A stretch of DNA of 64,000 nt, taken from the NCBI GenBank assembly GCA_039621445.1, contig CP154954.1:37061703-37125702 (forward strand), in the 5' to 3' direction. This stretch comes from Euglena gracilis (taxonomy: Eukaryota; Euglenida; Euglenophyceae; Euglenales). Each line of letters begins with the position of its first letter. The stretch's first letter is position 1. The notes beneath the pieces were generated by a model. The model saw only the letters and a program-made list of their open reading frames with translations, ran no database searches and had not been told where the DNA came from. A program made the translations under genes and the position numbers. Of the stretch, positions 42,978-54,009 are shown one piece after another.

Positions 42978-43334
42978 CATACCATTGCTTAGCGACCCCC
43001 GGGGGGGAGGGGGGTCACTTTCCACTCCGAAAAAACCGGTCAGTCACTTTTTTTCGGCCAAGCCAGTCAGTCACTTTACCCCCCCCCAGGGGGGGGGGGT
43101 CAGCCACTCAGGAAAACCAGTCACTTTTTGGCCTTTCAAGGCCATTTTTGGCCAAAATTTTCTCCGGCGCCTTTGACGCCGGTTGGCCACTCAGCCACTT
43201 TTGGGTGATTTCTGGACTACCCCACCCCCCGGGGGGGGGGGGTCAAGGCCAAAAAAATCAGTCAGTCACCCTGAAAAAACCAGTCAGTCACCCCCCTGGG
43301 GGATGGGGTGGGACAGGTGTTAAACAATGGTCTG
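42978..43334. mobile_element. CATACC/CAGACC-ended MITE, copy 2
   Basis: Same element at the same site in the second tandem copy. Flanks GTTGGGGC and GTAGGGGC differ at one base from each other. Confidence 0.88.
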
Positions 43335-43399
43335 GTAGGGGCCCAGGTGGGGTGGGGTGGGTGGTCCATGTGGTTGTGGTGAGGGCTGTGGGCTGTGGC

Positions 43400-45001
43400 C
43401 AGGCACCTATAGTCAAGCCCAAAATTTCCTCATTTTAGGCCATTTTAGGCCATTTTAGACCATTTAAGGCCATTTTAGGCCATTTTAGGCCATTTTAAGG
43501 TATAGGTGGGGGTTCTGAAATCATATGTTTTCGTTATTTTTGTCCCGAAAACTGTATCATAACGTGTGCAAACCTTTTCTTATTAAGTTATAACAAAAGT
43601 ACATCCAAAAAGCATGCAAAATTCATGAACACTGGATCAAAACCATGGGAAGCTCAACAAATCTTAATTCATTCCCATAGAGGAATTCTGAACAGCAAGA
43701 ATTTGCGGCAGTGAAAAATTTTCAGAAAAAATTTTTAACAAATATTAAAAGTTTTATTTGCACTACCAGAAGGGCTCAGCTTTTTGTATTTTGGGGAAAC
43801 TTAATACTGAAAAGAAAACCAAGTTATAAATAGGAGAGAATAATACACTAACCACACCCATGCACCGTAATATATATTGTTTGATATAGCCAATTCATAA
43901 AAAAAATGCTTCTATGAATAATAAAAATATATTATTATCTTTCATAAAAAAAATCATAGTATCAAATCATAATATCATTAGAGTTAGCACCATTATAAAA
44001 AATTTGTTATACATCATTCATTTCTTTATGATGATACATATTTAAAGAATAATTATTAAGATCCATAATATAAACAAAAAATAAACTCCCAAAAAAACAA
44101 TAAAAGGTGAAATATGTGAACCTAATCCTGTACCTATATACCAATAAAATATTTCACATTCTATCATATTTTATTTTTATCATGTTCAATTTTATCATAT
44201 TCATATTTTATCATACTCAATTTAAAAATGATATGATTTAAAGTGGTCATAATAGTTATTATTAACAATTACATAATTTATCAATACTATTTTTACTTAA
44301 TATATATTTATTAATTTCTATTTCTAAATGTCATTAGTAAATATATATTAATAAAATTGATAATAATAAAATACAATAAAATATAATAATAAAACCCACA
44401 TTCAATATCCATATTAAACATAAAAAATTTGTATGATAATAAAATGTCCATTCATAAAAAAAATATTTTATATAAATTTCCTTAGAGAATTTATTATTAA
44501 ATTTAGAAATTTATAACAATCCTTGTATTATATATTTCAATTGATATTTTCCAACATCTTTTGCGTTTCTTTTTCTGTCTTTTTCCCCGTGCTTCAAAAC
44601 TTGCACTGTTTCATTGTTTGTGAAACGGACCTTGTTCCGCACCGAAAAAAAAATGCGAGTAAGAAAAATAATTTTGTCCAAACCTTCAAAGTTCAGCTAC
44701 CAAAAGGTTGGGGACTGTGGATTTTGGACTGATGCTACTTTTAATAGGGATAAAAACATGGGCCTTGTGGGGCTGTGCTCCTCCACCAAATCCACTGTTC
44801 GCCGTCCACATTAACAAAAGACACCGAAAGTCATTGCCTCAATGGATTCAGTTGTTCACAAAAAAATTTTGTGCAACAGAATTTTTTCCCTGAATGGATT
44901 CAGTTGTTCACAAAAAAATTTTGTGCAACAAAATTTTTCCCATTTTAGGCCATTTTAGGCCATTTTAGGCCATTTTAGGCCATTTTAGCTATAGGTGCCT
45001 G
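43400..45001. mobile_element. CAGGCACCTATAG-ended element, copy 2
   Basis: 1,602 bp at the same site as copy 1 in the next tandem copy. TSD GCTGTGGC at 43392-43399 and 45002-45009. It differs from copy 1 by a few substitutions and a short indel in the AT-rich core, so it spread by duplication of the host unit. Confidence 0.92.
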
Positions 45002-45090
45002 GCTGTGGCCATGCAGTCGGTGGCGGAGCAGCGGCAGCGGCTCGGGGATGGTGATGCAGCGGGCCCACTCACAGGCAGGCCCGTTTTCTT
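45002..45090 (-). CDS. Exon cassette E, copy 2
   Basis: Identical in reading to copy 1, with the CAGGCACC element at the same position. It follows the duplicated block. Confidence 0.4.
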
Positions 45091-45174
45091 CTGCAAACAC
45101 AGCCAGGGTTTTATGGAAAGCGCCAGATCTTTTTGAGATTTGGAGGATCCCCAAAATCGCAGTTTCAAATTTGG

Positions 45175-45400
45175 GCTTGGTTTGGGCTTCGTCCCACGAC
45201 GGGTATTTTAGTGCTTTCCTTTTTGGAGGGATGGAAAAGGGCTGCTGGCAGGCTGGCCCCCAGAGGAGGTTAAATTTTCTGAAGGTGTTTCTGGTCCTGG
45301 TTGCAATTGAAAAACATATTTATGGTCCTTTATATATTCATCCCTCAAAAAGGAAAGCACTAAAATACCCATCGTGGGACGAAGCCCAAACCAAGCCCAC
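45175..45400. repeat. Inverted duplication around TTTGGGCTTCGTCCCACGAC
   Basis: The arm 45175-45233 and its inverse 45342-45400 are nearly identical and are separated by ~108 bp. The uninverted arrangement is seen at 46750-46870, where the same arm continues directly into GAATATATAAAAGACAATAA and GGGGAAAACTTTTTGGGTTG. So a local inversion/duplication took place in copy 2 of the tandem block. Confidence 0.8.
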
Positions 45401-45807
45401 AGGGGAAAAACTTTTTGGGTTGCAAACAGAGCGTTCTTTAAACGACCACCCCAGGGGATTCAGCTCAGAAGCCGGAAAATTTGGGCTTGCTGACCCCTTC
45501 CCCCCCCCCAGGGGTCCCGGGCCGGAAAAGGGCTGCTGGCAGGCTGGCCCCCAGAGGAGGTCACATTTTCTGAAGGTCTTTCTGGTCCTGGTTGCAAGGC
45601 TCCACCCACGGCAACCCCCCCCCCCCCGAGGGTCGGTCCGGAGCCCCCTGGCAGGTGGGGGGGTGTGGTCCGGACCCCCCTGCGGGCCAGGAGGGGGGGG
45701 TGGGGGGACACCCCCCACCTAAACCATGTACGCCCTCCTTATATCAAACCCTGGGCTGAGGCCAGGGTGACTGTGGGGGGTCGGGGCCCAGGGGGGCCGG
45801 GTACGCT

Positions 45808-45931
45808 GCGGGGGCTGAGGCGGGCTGGCGGGGTTGTAGCTGCCCCGGTGCCGCGCCGGGAACCCTCGCTCGGCCAGGGCGAGCCGAGGCCAAGCGAGGT
45901 CATCCGACACGGCCCGGGGTTGCCACGGACG
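45808..45931 (-). pseudogene. Exon cassette R, copy 3 (indels)
   Basis: As copies 1 and 2 but with small base changes near 45823-45837 (GGCTGGCGGGGTTGTAGC), which alter the reading after RHRGSY. It may be non-functional. Confidence 0.4.
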
Positions 45932-45947
45932 CTGTGGGGGTAGGGGC

Positions 45948-46308
45948 CATACCATTGCTTAGCGACCCCCGGGGGGGAGGGGGGTCACTTTCCACTCCGA
46001 AAAAACCGGTCAGTCACTTTTTTTCGGCCAAGCCAGTCAGTCACTTTACCCCCCCCCAGGGGGGGGGGTCAGCCACTCAGGAAAACCAGTCACTTTTTGG
46101 CCTTTCAAAGCCATTTTTGGCCAAAATTTTCTCCGGCGCCTTTGACGCCGGTTGGCCACTCAGCCACTTTTGGGTGATTTCTGGACTACCCCACCCCCCC
46201 GGGGGGGAGGGGGCGGTCAAGGCCAAAAAAATCAGTCAGTCACCCTGAAAAAACCAGTCAGTCACCCCCCCGGGGGGTGGGGTGGGACAGGTGTTAAGCA
46301 ATGGTCTG
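45948..46308. mobile_element. CATACC/CAGACC-ended MITE, copy 3
   Basis: Same element at the same site in the third tandem copy, TSD GTAGGGGC on both sides (45940-45947, 46309-46316). The right end here keeps GTTAAGCAATGG, closer to the left end than in copies 1 and 2, so the TIRs were originally better matched. Confidence 0.9.
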
Positions 46309-46377
46309 GTAGGGGCCCAGGGTGGCCGGGGGCTGTGGCCAGGGTGGTTGTGGGGGTCGGGGCCCAGGGGGGCCGGG

Positions 46378-46509
46378 TACGCTGCGGGGGCTGAGGCGGG
46401 GCTGCGGGGTAGCTGCCCCGGTGCCGCGCCGGGAACCCTCGCTCGGCCAGGGCGAGCCGAGGCCAAGCGAGGTCATCCGGACACGGCCCCGGGGTTGCCG
46501 GGGACGCTG
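46378..46509 (-). pseudogene. Exon cassette R, copy 4 (single-base insertion)
   Basis: Contains an extra base in the codons before DDLAWPRL (GGACACGG versus GACACGG) and another G-run change, shifting the upstream part of the frame. It represents the copy without the CATACC insertion. Confidence 0.4.
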
Positions 46510-46586
46510 TGGGGGTTGGGGCCCAGGGTGGCCGGGGCAGGTGGGGGTGGGGTGGGTGGTGTGGGTGGTTGTGGTGTGGGCTGTGG

Positions 46587-46672
46587 GCTGTGGCCATGCA
46601 GTCGGTGGCGGAGCAGCGGCAGCGTCGGGGATGGCGGTGCAGCGGGCTCACTCACAGGCAGGCCCGTTTTCT
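46587..46672 (-). CDS. Exon cassette E, copy without transposon
   Basis: Same exon but a 3-bp difference (GCAGCGTCGGGG versus GCAGCGGCTCGGGG) and GATGGCGGTGC for GATGGTGATGC. Here the sequence continues past HGHS into a Pro/Thr/His-rich stretch (CCACACCACC), i.e. the state before the transposon insertion. Confidence 0.4.
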
Positions 46673-47339
46673 TCTGCAAACACAGCCAGGGTTTTATGGA
46701 AAGCGCCAGATCTTTTTGAGATTTGGAGTATCCCCAAAATCGCAGTTTCAAATTTGGGCTTGGTTTGGGCTTCGTCCCACAATGGGTATTTTAGCGCTTT
46801 CCTTTTTTGAGGGATGAATATATAAAAGACAATAAATATGTTTTTCAATGCAAATGTCAGGGGGAAAACTTTTTGGGTTGCAAGCAGGGCGTTCTTTAAA
46901 CGACCACCCCAGGGGATTCAGCTCAGAAGCCGGAAAATTTGGGCTGGCTGACCCCTTCCCCCCCCCCCAGGGGTCCCGGGCTGGAAAAGGGCTGCTGGCA
47001 GGCTGGCCCCCAGAGGAGGTCACATTTTCTGAAGGTCTTTCTGGTCCTGGTTGCAAGGCTCCACCCACGGCAACCCCCCTGGGGGGGGGGGTTGGACGGA
47101 GGTGCAGAACACCTTGCGTCAGAAGGGTGGGGGATGGTCTGCACCCCTCCCCCCCCCCTGCACACAAAACCAACCCAACCAGCACCCTGCCAGAGACCCA
47201 CCAAAAACAACAAAACAAAAATTGCACAGAGCATTGGCCCATTCTCTACCAATGTGTGTGTGCCAGGGCGTCGCTTAGCAACCCTGTGGGGGGGGGTCGA
47301 GTTCATTTGGGCTGGTTGGAAAAAGGCTGCTGACTGACG

Positions 47340-48180
47340 GACCCCCCCCCAAGAAGGGCAGGGATGAATGGGAAGCCTGGAGGGGGGTGGGATAGTGCTT
47401 AAAAAATTGTCTGCTTCCTTAATGCCGACAGGATGGGATTCAGCCTGAAATCCCATCAGGCTAGGGTTTGCCAACCCTGGGGGGGAAGGGGTGCCTCGGA
47501 ATGCCCTGGAGTGCCTGGGCAGACAGCCCCCCCCCCCCCCGGGGTCGGTGCCTGCCTGGCCGTGGACCAAAAAGCGCCCAACAGTGGGTTTTTCTGGGCA
47601 TCCGGCGCCTGAGGCACCGGAAGGGCCTTGGCCAAGTGCCCAGCCAGTTTTGGCCATGTCTACCCCCCCCCCGGGGTTGGATCTGCCTTGGGGTGCCTGC
47701 CAGGCTGTATTTTAGTCGGGTGCCGACCCCACCCGGGGGGGGGGGGGGTGCCTGCCTGGGCAGGCACCCCAAGGCGCTCCAAATCCGACGCCCCCAGGGG
47801 GGGCACACGGCCAAAAGTGCCCTAGCACAACCCGGGCCCGGGGAGCCAAAAATGGCCTATTTTCAAAGAAATGTGCCCGGGCACAGGCCGAAATGCGACC
47901 CCACCCCCCGGGGGGGGGGGGGTAGTGCCTGCCTGGGCAGGCACTCACAGGCACTCCGGACCCCCCCTCCCGGGGTTGGTAAAAAAAAACAGCATGGTGC
48001 CTGCCCAGGCCGAGTGGGGTCGGCACCACCTTAAAAATGCAGCCTGCTTCCCATCTGAAGCGACGCCCTGGTTCCAACCCCAGCAACCCCCTCCCAGAAC
48101 CGCCGAGTCCTTTGAGCAAGGGGGAAAAAAACAGTGGCCTGGCTGAAGCTGGGGAACCGGGGGGCACTGAAGGCTGAAGG
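47340..48180. repeat. GTGCCTGCCTGGGCAGGCAC hairpin repeats
   Basis: Several imperfect hairpins of the type GTGCCTGCCTGGGCAGGCAC next to C/G runs (about 47740-47770, 47925-47950, 47995-48020), plus ATGGGATTCAGCCTGAAATCCCAT at 47431-47456. They resemble the subterminal hairpins of the CAGGCTTGTG family, but I could not fix element ends or TSDs. No gene is visible. Confidence 0.5.
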
Positions 48181-48183
48181 TCG

Positions 48184-48300
48184 AGATGTCTGGTGGGCGA
48201 CGCTGTGGTAGGCTGTGGTGGGCTGTGGCGGTGGGCGACGCTGTGGCGCAGTCGTCGGAGGCGTTGGCCAAGGGCGAGTTGACCAGCGGAGGCGTTGGCC
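48184..48300 (+). CDS. Candidate exon (VGDAVAQSSEALAKGELTSG)
   Basis: A GC-rich plus-strand stretch reading AVAVGDAVAQSSEALAKGEL with nearly all third positions G/C, then TSGGVGQGG. The unit GGCGTTGGCCAAGG occurs twice. Borders are unclear. The minus strand (GQRLRWSTRPWPT) is also open. Function unknown. Confidence 0.3.
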
Positions 48301-48489
48301 AAGGTGGTCGGCGGAGGCAGCGTCTTCCGTCCAGGGGGCCACCACCCGCGCCAGGGGCCAGCACCACTTGGTGCCCATGGCCCTGGTGGTGGTGGGGGGG
48401 GGGGGTTGGGGGGGATTGGGGGGATTGGGGGGGGGGGGAGGCTTGTATGGGAATCTCCGAGGGGGGGGGACCCCTTTCCAAAACTGGGG

Positions 48490-48780
48490 GGGTGGGGGGA
48501 GCACTTGTGCTTATAGGGTGCCTGCCCCCCGCAGGCACCCCCCCTTAGTTGCACTAAGGCTTCTTGTCTGGCTTCTGTGTCCCCCCCCCCCGGGGGGGTC
48601 TGGGGGGACCCAGAAAATTTTCATTGAAAATGGCCTCTTCCGGGCCCCCGGCGTCTTCGGCACCAGGGTCGGAGGGGAACACCCCCCAAAAACCCCACCT
48701 CCCGGGGGGGGGGGGGGTCGGATCGGGTGCTATAGGGTGCCTGCCCCCGGCAGCGCCCCTGTGGGGTAACCCGACTAAAC
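48490..48780. mobile_element. CAGGCTTGTG-family MITE relic
   Basis: Has TTGTGCTTATAGGGTGCCTG at the left, the inverse AGTTTAGTCGGGTTAC type end at the right, the TTTTCATTGAAAATGGCC patch and the hairpin near CGGCGTCTTCGGCACC. Ends are eroded, no TSD found. Compare 30226-30525. Confidence 0.65.
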
Positions 48781-49009
48781 ACAAGGCCCCCCTCCTACCT
48801 CCAGTTTTCGGTCGCTGCAAATTTCGGCCGTTTCTTCGGTCAAAAAATAATTTTTTCGAAATTTTTCGAAGTCCCGTAAGACCCAAAATAGCACCAAAAC
48901 CCCCTTTGGGGTCGTTTTTGTCCTTTCTCATAAAATTTAGCATTTTTGGAGGCCAGATGATCCAGCAAAAAAATCAATTTTTTTTCGCAATCTGTTGTCA
49001 GAGATTGTG

Positions 49010-50370
49010 ATTTTTACCTAAATTTTCAGTCAAACTCCGGGTCGTCGGCCCGAGATTTGGGGGGGGGGTATTAATTCGGTGGCCGAAGTCGAACCCCGGG
49101 GGGGGGGGGGGGGATTATTTGGAGGGGGGGATTATTTCGGGGGAGGGTTTACCTCATGTCTGCGGAGCTTCCCATAAAACCCTGGGGGGCTGGTTGGCTG
49201 TGATGTGATGCACCATCATTCAGGGAGGACAACAATCGGAGTACAGGATCATTGCGCATTTTTGGGCCTCCCCCCCCCACGGGAAGCACGGTGTTTCAGG
49301 TGTCCCTGCGGCATTGCCGAAAAAATTCATCGCGTTTGAAGTTGGGTGAACGGTTCGCTCCTTTGCTGGGGAGATTCTGGAGTATTCCTGCTTGGGTTTT
49401 GAGTTAGGATTTAGGGGAGGTGGGTTGGCACCTGCTGCCGGGGGGAGGTGGGTTGGGGGAGCTGGCTTGGTGCAATATTTACGGAGCCGAAAATGAGGGA
49501 CACTCCGGGGGGGTGCCCACCCTTGCCCCCCAATCCAACCAAAAAAGAAGGCTTCTCGGATCGGAGGTGCATTGCATCACAGTCAGCCCGTGGCATAGCC
49601 AGGCCAGAACAGGAAACCCGGGGATTGCAACCCTCCCACCCACACCCATGCGCATGGTCTGCGGCAATTCATAAAATTCAGACTATGGCACCAAAGGGGC
49701 CGGGGCAAATTTGCAAAGCGAACTGTTCAAGTACCACCTGCCACCCAACCCCAATTGACAAATCTTTCCTTTCGGCGCTTCGCACCAAAACTTTGGGCAA
49801 ATGAGATGGGATGGGGGCAAATTGGTGGGGCAGGGAAATTATTGTGCAAAAATACCCCCCCCCCCAAAATAGCACGTCGGCCAAATCTTGGTGGATTTTG
49901 GACTTATTCGGCCCAGAACTTTGCGTCGGGCCAAAAATCTGGCCAAAGAGCCGAAAAGGTGTCCCCTGACCTGATTGGGGGGGGGGCATAATGTCGTTGG
50001 ACATGGGGGGGGGCACAACGTGGGGATGAGGGGACCCTCCCACCCAAAGAAAAAGACCAGGCCATTCCGGTTCTGGTCTGGGTACGGAGGGGGGGGCTGG
50101 CTGGGTAATCACCGTGAGAGACGAGTTTGCTTCAATGGCCAAAGATGAAACAAATAAATACCAAGGCCCCCCCATATAAGACCCCTTCGGGGTGTTGGCT
50201 TCCGGGGCCTCATATGGGGGGGGCGTGGTAATTGGCCAAACCCCAGCCTTCCCAAATGCCGAATCTCCCCTGCCATGGAAATTTCAAACACAACTTCATT
50301 GGGGACTGGCAATTGCTTTTCTTCCTGCAATGTGTGCGGGTTTTCATGGGCCTTGAAAGCTATAATAACA
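49010..50370. other. Mostly non-coding, one coding relic
   Basis: Near 49155-49200 the minus strand reads RVLWEAPQT and a stop, matching the last exon of the gene at 57156-61424 (VVWEAPQT stop). This looks like a C-terminal exon of a paralogue or a relic. The rest has short frames and G-runs only. Confidence 0.45.
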
Positions 50371-50376
50371 TTTTTG

Positions 50377-50670
50377 TGTGGCTTGTGCTTACGGTGGGTG
50401 CTAGAAGGTGCCTGCCCCAGCAGGCACACCGGCACACCCCCCGGGGGGGTCCGGGGGGACCCAGAAAATTTTCATTGAAAATAGCCTCTTCCGGGCCCCG
50501 GCGCCTTCGGCGCCAGGGTCGGAGGGGAATGCCTGCTATGGTCAGGTGCCCCCCCAAAAACCTCACCTCCCCCCCGGGGGGGGGTCGGATCGGGTGGTAT
50601 AGGGGCCTGCCCCAAGCAGCCCCCCCCCCCCGTGGGGCAGGCACCCGACTGAGCACAAGCCTGATTCCAA
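50377..50670. mobile_element. CAGGCTTGTG-family MITE, copy without clear TSD
   Basis: Left end (G)TGGCTTGTGCTTACGG, right end inverse of CAGGCTTGTGCTCAGTCGGG. The core GGCGCCTTCGGCGCC and the TTTTCATTGAAAATAGCC patch are intact. The flanking 8-mers do not match, so one end may have been remade. Confidence 0.75.
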
Positions 50671-50779
50671 ACTCTGTTTCTTCACTCATTCAAAGAAGAA
50701 AACAAAGAAGGGGAAAAATCAACAAGGGAATCCAGTCAAAACTCAACCCTCCAGGGATTACCCAGCCAGGAGGGGGAAT

Positions 50780-51335
50780 CATGGCACAAAGTGGAGCCCC
50801 CATGCCCCCCCCCATGCCCCATGCCCCAATACCCCCCCGTACCCCCCCCCATACCCCGTACCCCCCCATACCCTGTACCCCCCCACACCCCCTACCCCCC
50901 CCATACCCCAATTTTTTTTGCCTGAAACCATGCTTTTTGGCCTCCCGGACCCGTAAAACCTGTTTTCGCACCGAAATTGAGTGCCTTTCGGTGTTTGAGT
51001 CAAAAAATGGGCAAAAAAGTCGGAAAAATTCCGAAAAATTTTTGTTTGAAACCATGCTTTTCAGCCTCCCAGACCCGGAAAACCTGTTTTCGAGCCAAAA
51101 ATGACATATGAAACTGTTCGAGTGCCCAGGGCCCCGGACCCCCCCCCCCAGCAACAAAATAAGCCTCTACCGACTTTTTCTGTGGGCAAATCACGCGTCG
51201 TATGAAACTGTTCGAGTGTCCGGGGGCCATAAACTTCATGAAAAACATCCCCAAACCCTCCCCCCCCCACGCCCCCCCTGCACCCCCCATATCCCAGGTA
51301 TGGGGCCCCACTTTGTGCCATATGTGGGGGGGGGG
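50780..51335. repeat. CCCCATAC repeats and duplicated 40-bp blocks
   Basis: 50795-50915 holds irregular CCCCATACCCC/CCCGTACCCCC repeats. Two diverged copies of GAAACCATGCTTTTxxGCCT followed by ACCTGTTTTCG lie at 50925-50965 and 51047-51090, and TATGAAACTGTTCGAGTG occurs at 51105 and 51199. Non-coding. Confidence 0.7.
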
Positions 51336-51479
51336 GTGTTGTTCCCCCCATTCTGCTCCTCCACCACGCCCATGGGCACACTGGGTGCCAACCCCACAGT
51401 CTGATCGATAGACAGTCCAATCGGATTGTGCCAAGGATTGCAAGCAGAGTCATTCTCAGGAAACAAAAATGATAATTTG

Positions 51480-52584
51480 ATCAATGTGCAAACATGTGCA
51501 TGCACATAGTGGTGCATATATGGTGGAAATATAATGTATATTTTATATGTATTTGTATCTATCTATCTCTATCTCGATCTCCATCAGCACGCGTACACTG
51601 CGCACATTTACATCTTTCGTGTGCAAACGTTAGTGTGTTTGAGTGCATGTCTGCAAGGTGGACATAAATTTATAATGCAAGGTATTACAATCCTTGGGTG
51701 GGTGGACCTGCGCGTGGGCAACAATGCTGGATCAACCACAGGGCTGCACAAGGAAAGCCATGTGGGCACCCGTTTGTTTCTCAAGGACTGGACCCCCAGT
51801 GTCCAGGGGAGCCCAGCCGCAGACAGCTGGGAAACAGGCAAAAAAAAACTGAATCCAGCCAGGTTGGCATTCGGAAGCCAAAATTTGGAGGCAAGAAACC
51901 CCCACAATCTCCCCAAAAATGCCATTTTTGGTCATCTTTGAGCAAACACTTCCTAGCGCAATGCATCGGGAAAAAAGGTTTCGTCCAGCCAGCTTCTTTG
52001 GACTGGCCAACACTTTTATCCAGCGGAACCCTCTGTGGAGGGTCCGCAGCCCGGCAGGGAAATGCTGGGAGGCTGGACCCCCCCCCCCAGGGGGAACAGG
52101 GTCACCTCCAACTCAAGAAAACCCCGACCCCCCCCCCGGTCGGCCCCTGGTGGGGGAGACAGCCCACCCACCCAGGAGGAGGGAGGCAGGGTATTCAGTA
52201 GGGGGGGGGGCAGTCCCAGACCACCTCCCCCTCAGTGTCAACCCCCCAGTGTGAGTCAACCGCCCGGAACATTTTTTGAGGGGCTCCTGAAATGAACCAA
52301 TCCCCTCCTCCCCTATCAGGCCGAGGGGGTGGGGCACCCCTGGAACCAAACTTTTTCTTCCCGGCGTTTTGCAACAAAAAATGCTTTCTTTTCAGAAAAT
52401 TTTGTGGATTTGTGGGGGAGAAAACTGCCTGCAAGCGAATGAAACGACCTCGAGAACTGGCGCCTGTGGAAACCTGGGAAAGCCTGGGGGATCAGCCTCC
52501 CCCCCAACCCCCACCCTCATTGGGGTTCCGGGATTCCCATTCCGCCCTGGCCATCGACCTCGTGCGTGGTGCTGCACCGCTCAC
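51480..52584. other. Intergenic or intronic, no gene seen
   Basis: A TATCTATC-type microsatellite lies at 51555-51585. Otherwise mixed sequence with short frames and no splice-bounded GC3-rich exon. Confidence 0.4.
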
Positions 52585-52673
52585 CGGTGCAGCTTGCGCT
52601 TCAGCTTCCGCCACGCCCTCTTCAGGGCGTTGGGCCGTGCGCAGGGCACAGCGCCATGCACCGTTGCATCTCC
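52585..52673 (-). CDS. Candidate exon, basic (NALKRAWRKLKRKLHR)
   Basis: 89 nt on minus between acceptor GCCCTGACCCAG and donor CACCG/GTGAGC, both good matches to consensus. The frame GDATVHGAVPCARPNALKRA then WRKLKRKLHR has G/C in nearly every third position. The C-terminal half is strongly basic and could be amphipathic. The flanking introns are not resolved and the family is unknown. Confidence 0.5.
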
Positions 52674-53009
52674 CTGGGTCAGGGCGTAGCTTGGGGGGGT
52701 CCAGCTCAGAAGCCGGAAAATTGGCTTGGCTGGAATAAAGCTGCTGGCTGACCCCTGCCCCCTCCCGATCCTGTCGAAGCAGGCACCAAAAAAAAATCGA
52801 AATGGCAAAAAAAATCCAAAAAAAACTGCCAATCATGCAAAGAAAAGGGCCCAAATTTGCCCTGACCAGCCCTTTTCCAATTTCGTCATTTTTGTCCATT
52901 TTTGGCCCATTTTTCACCCCCCCCCCCAAAGTGAGGCTGGAAATAAATAAAACTCGTTGAGGGCGGGAGGGGGCCCCATGCTGGAAAAAAGGCTGCTGGC
53001 TGGCTGGAG

Positions 53010-53157
53010 CCGGGTTCGATCTCAAGGCAGGTGGGGGTGGGGGGTCCCGGAACCCCCCAGGGTTGGTCCGGACCCCCTTGGCAGGGTGGTCCAGGAGGGG
53101 GGTGGGGGGGGACACCCCCCACCTGAACCCTGGGCGCCCTCCTTATATCGAACCCTG
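53010..53157. mobile_element. CAGGGTTCG-family MITE, short copy
   Basis: 148 bp. Left end CCGGGTTCGATCTCAAGG, right end inverse of CAGGGTTCGATATAAGGAGG. Flanks GGCTGGAG (53002-53009) and GGCTGGAA (53158-53165) give a 7 of 8 TSD. The core is reduced. Confidence 0.82.
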
Positions 53158-54009
53158 GGCTGGAACCCCCCATGGGATCAAATTTTCTTAAGCTGCGCCC
53201 CAACCTGAAAATTGCCAATCCCCCACCAAAGCCAAAGCTGGGCGGGCTCAAAAAACGTTCACTGGCGAGGAGGAAAAAAATCAAAACCGTGAGCCGCCCC
53301 GAGCCAAAGAGACACCCCCCCATGCTTAATTATCTCCAAAAAAAACATTCTCTTGTTTTTTGAGCTGAATTTTCACTTTGCGTGTAAAAATTTCATTGGT
53401 TTTCGAGTATTCTTCATCATTCACGCGAAGAAACTTCCTGGACAGGGAAGCAGGGGGCTCTGGCAACTCTTTTGGAAAGCCCTCAGTGAAAAAATGGATT
53501 TTCAACCCCAGCCCCAGATGGGATGAGTTATGCATTGAATGTCTTTTTTTTGCTCCTTCCCCATCAGGGAATTTTGTGAGCCGGAGGGTACCCTACCCCC
53601 CGGGGGGGGGGGTCCAGCCAGCCAGCAGCTCAAATCCAGCCAGCAGCCCAAATTCGGGCTGGGAGCCCCCCTCCTGGGGGTCGAGTAAAATAAAACTGGG
53701 TCCAGCCCAACTGGAGGCCGGGCCAGCCAACCGCAGGCGGGCCAGCCAACTGGGCTGCCCAGCTCACTTATCCTTGCTTTTTTTCTCCTCATCACAGCCC
53801 TCCATCACAGCCCCCCAGCCTTGATCTAGCTCCACCGATCAAAACGTCTAAAATGACAAAAATGTGTTAGAAAATTTTGTTTTTCCTCGACCCAGCCCAG
53901 CCCAGTCCCCTCCAGTCCCGGACCCCCCCCCCCCCCCGCCGGGGGGGGGGGGGTCCAGCCAGCAGCTCAAATCCAGCCAACAGCCTTTTTTGCCAGCCGG
54001 AGGCTGGAC

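Larger units (their letters stand above)
42675..45626. repeat. Tandem duplication, copy 2
   Basis: Nearly identical to copy 1 over ~2.65 kb, plus ~300 bp at 45306-45600 that contains an inverted piece of the same sequence (see 45175-45400). The AT-rich core differs from copy 1 by an ~8-bp indel and a few substitutions, indicating recent duplication. Confidence 0.85.
45627..47080. repeat. Tandem duplication, copy 3 (partial, rearranged)
   Basis: Has the right half of the CAGGGTTCG MITE, exon cassette R, a CATACC element, then a second exon R (46378-46509) without the CATACC insertion and exon E (46587-46672) without the CAGGCACC insertion. This stretch (46320-46680) is therefore the empty-site version of the whole cassette. 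Confidence 0.85.
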
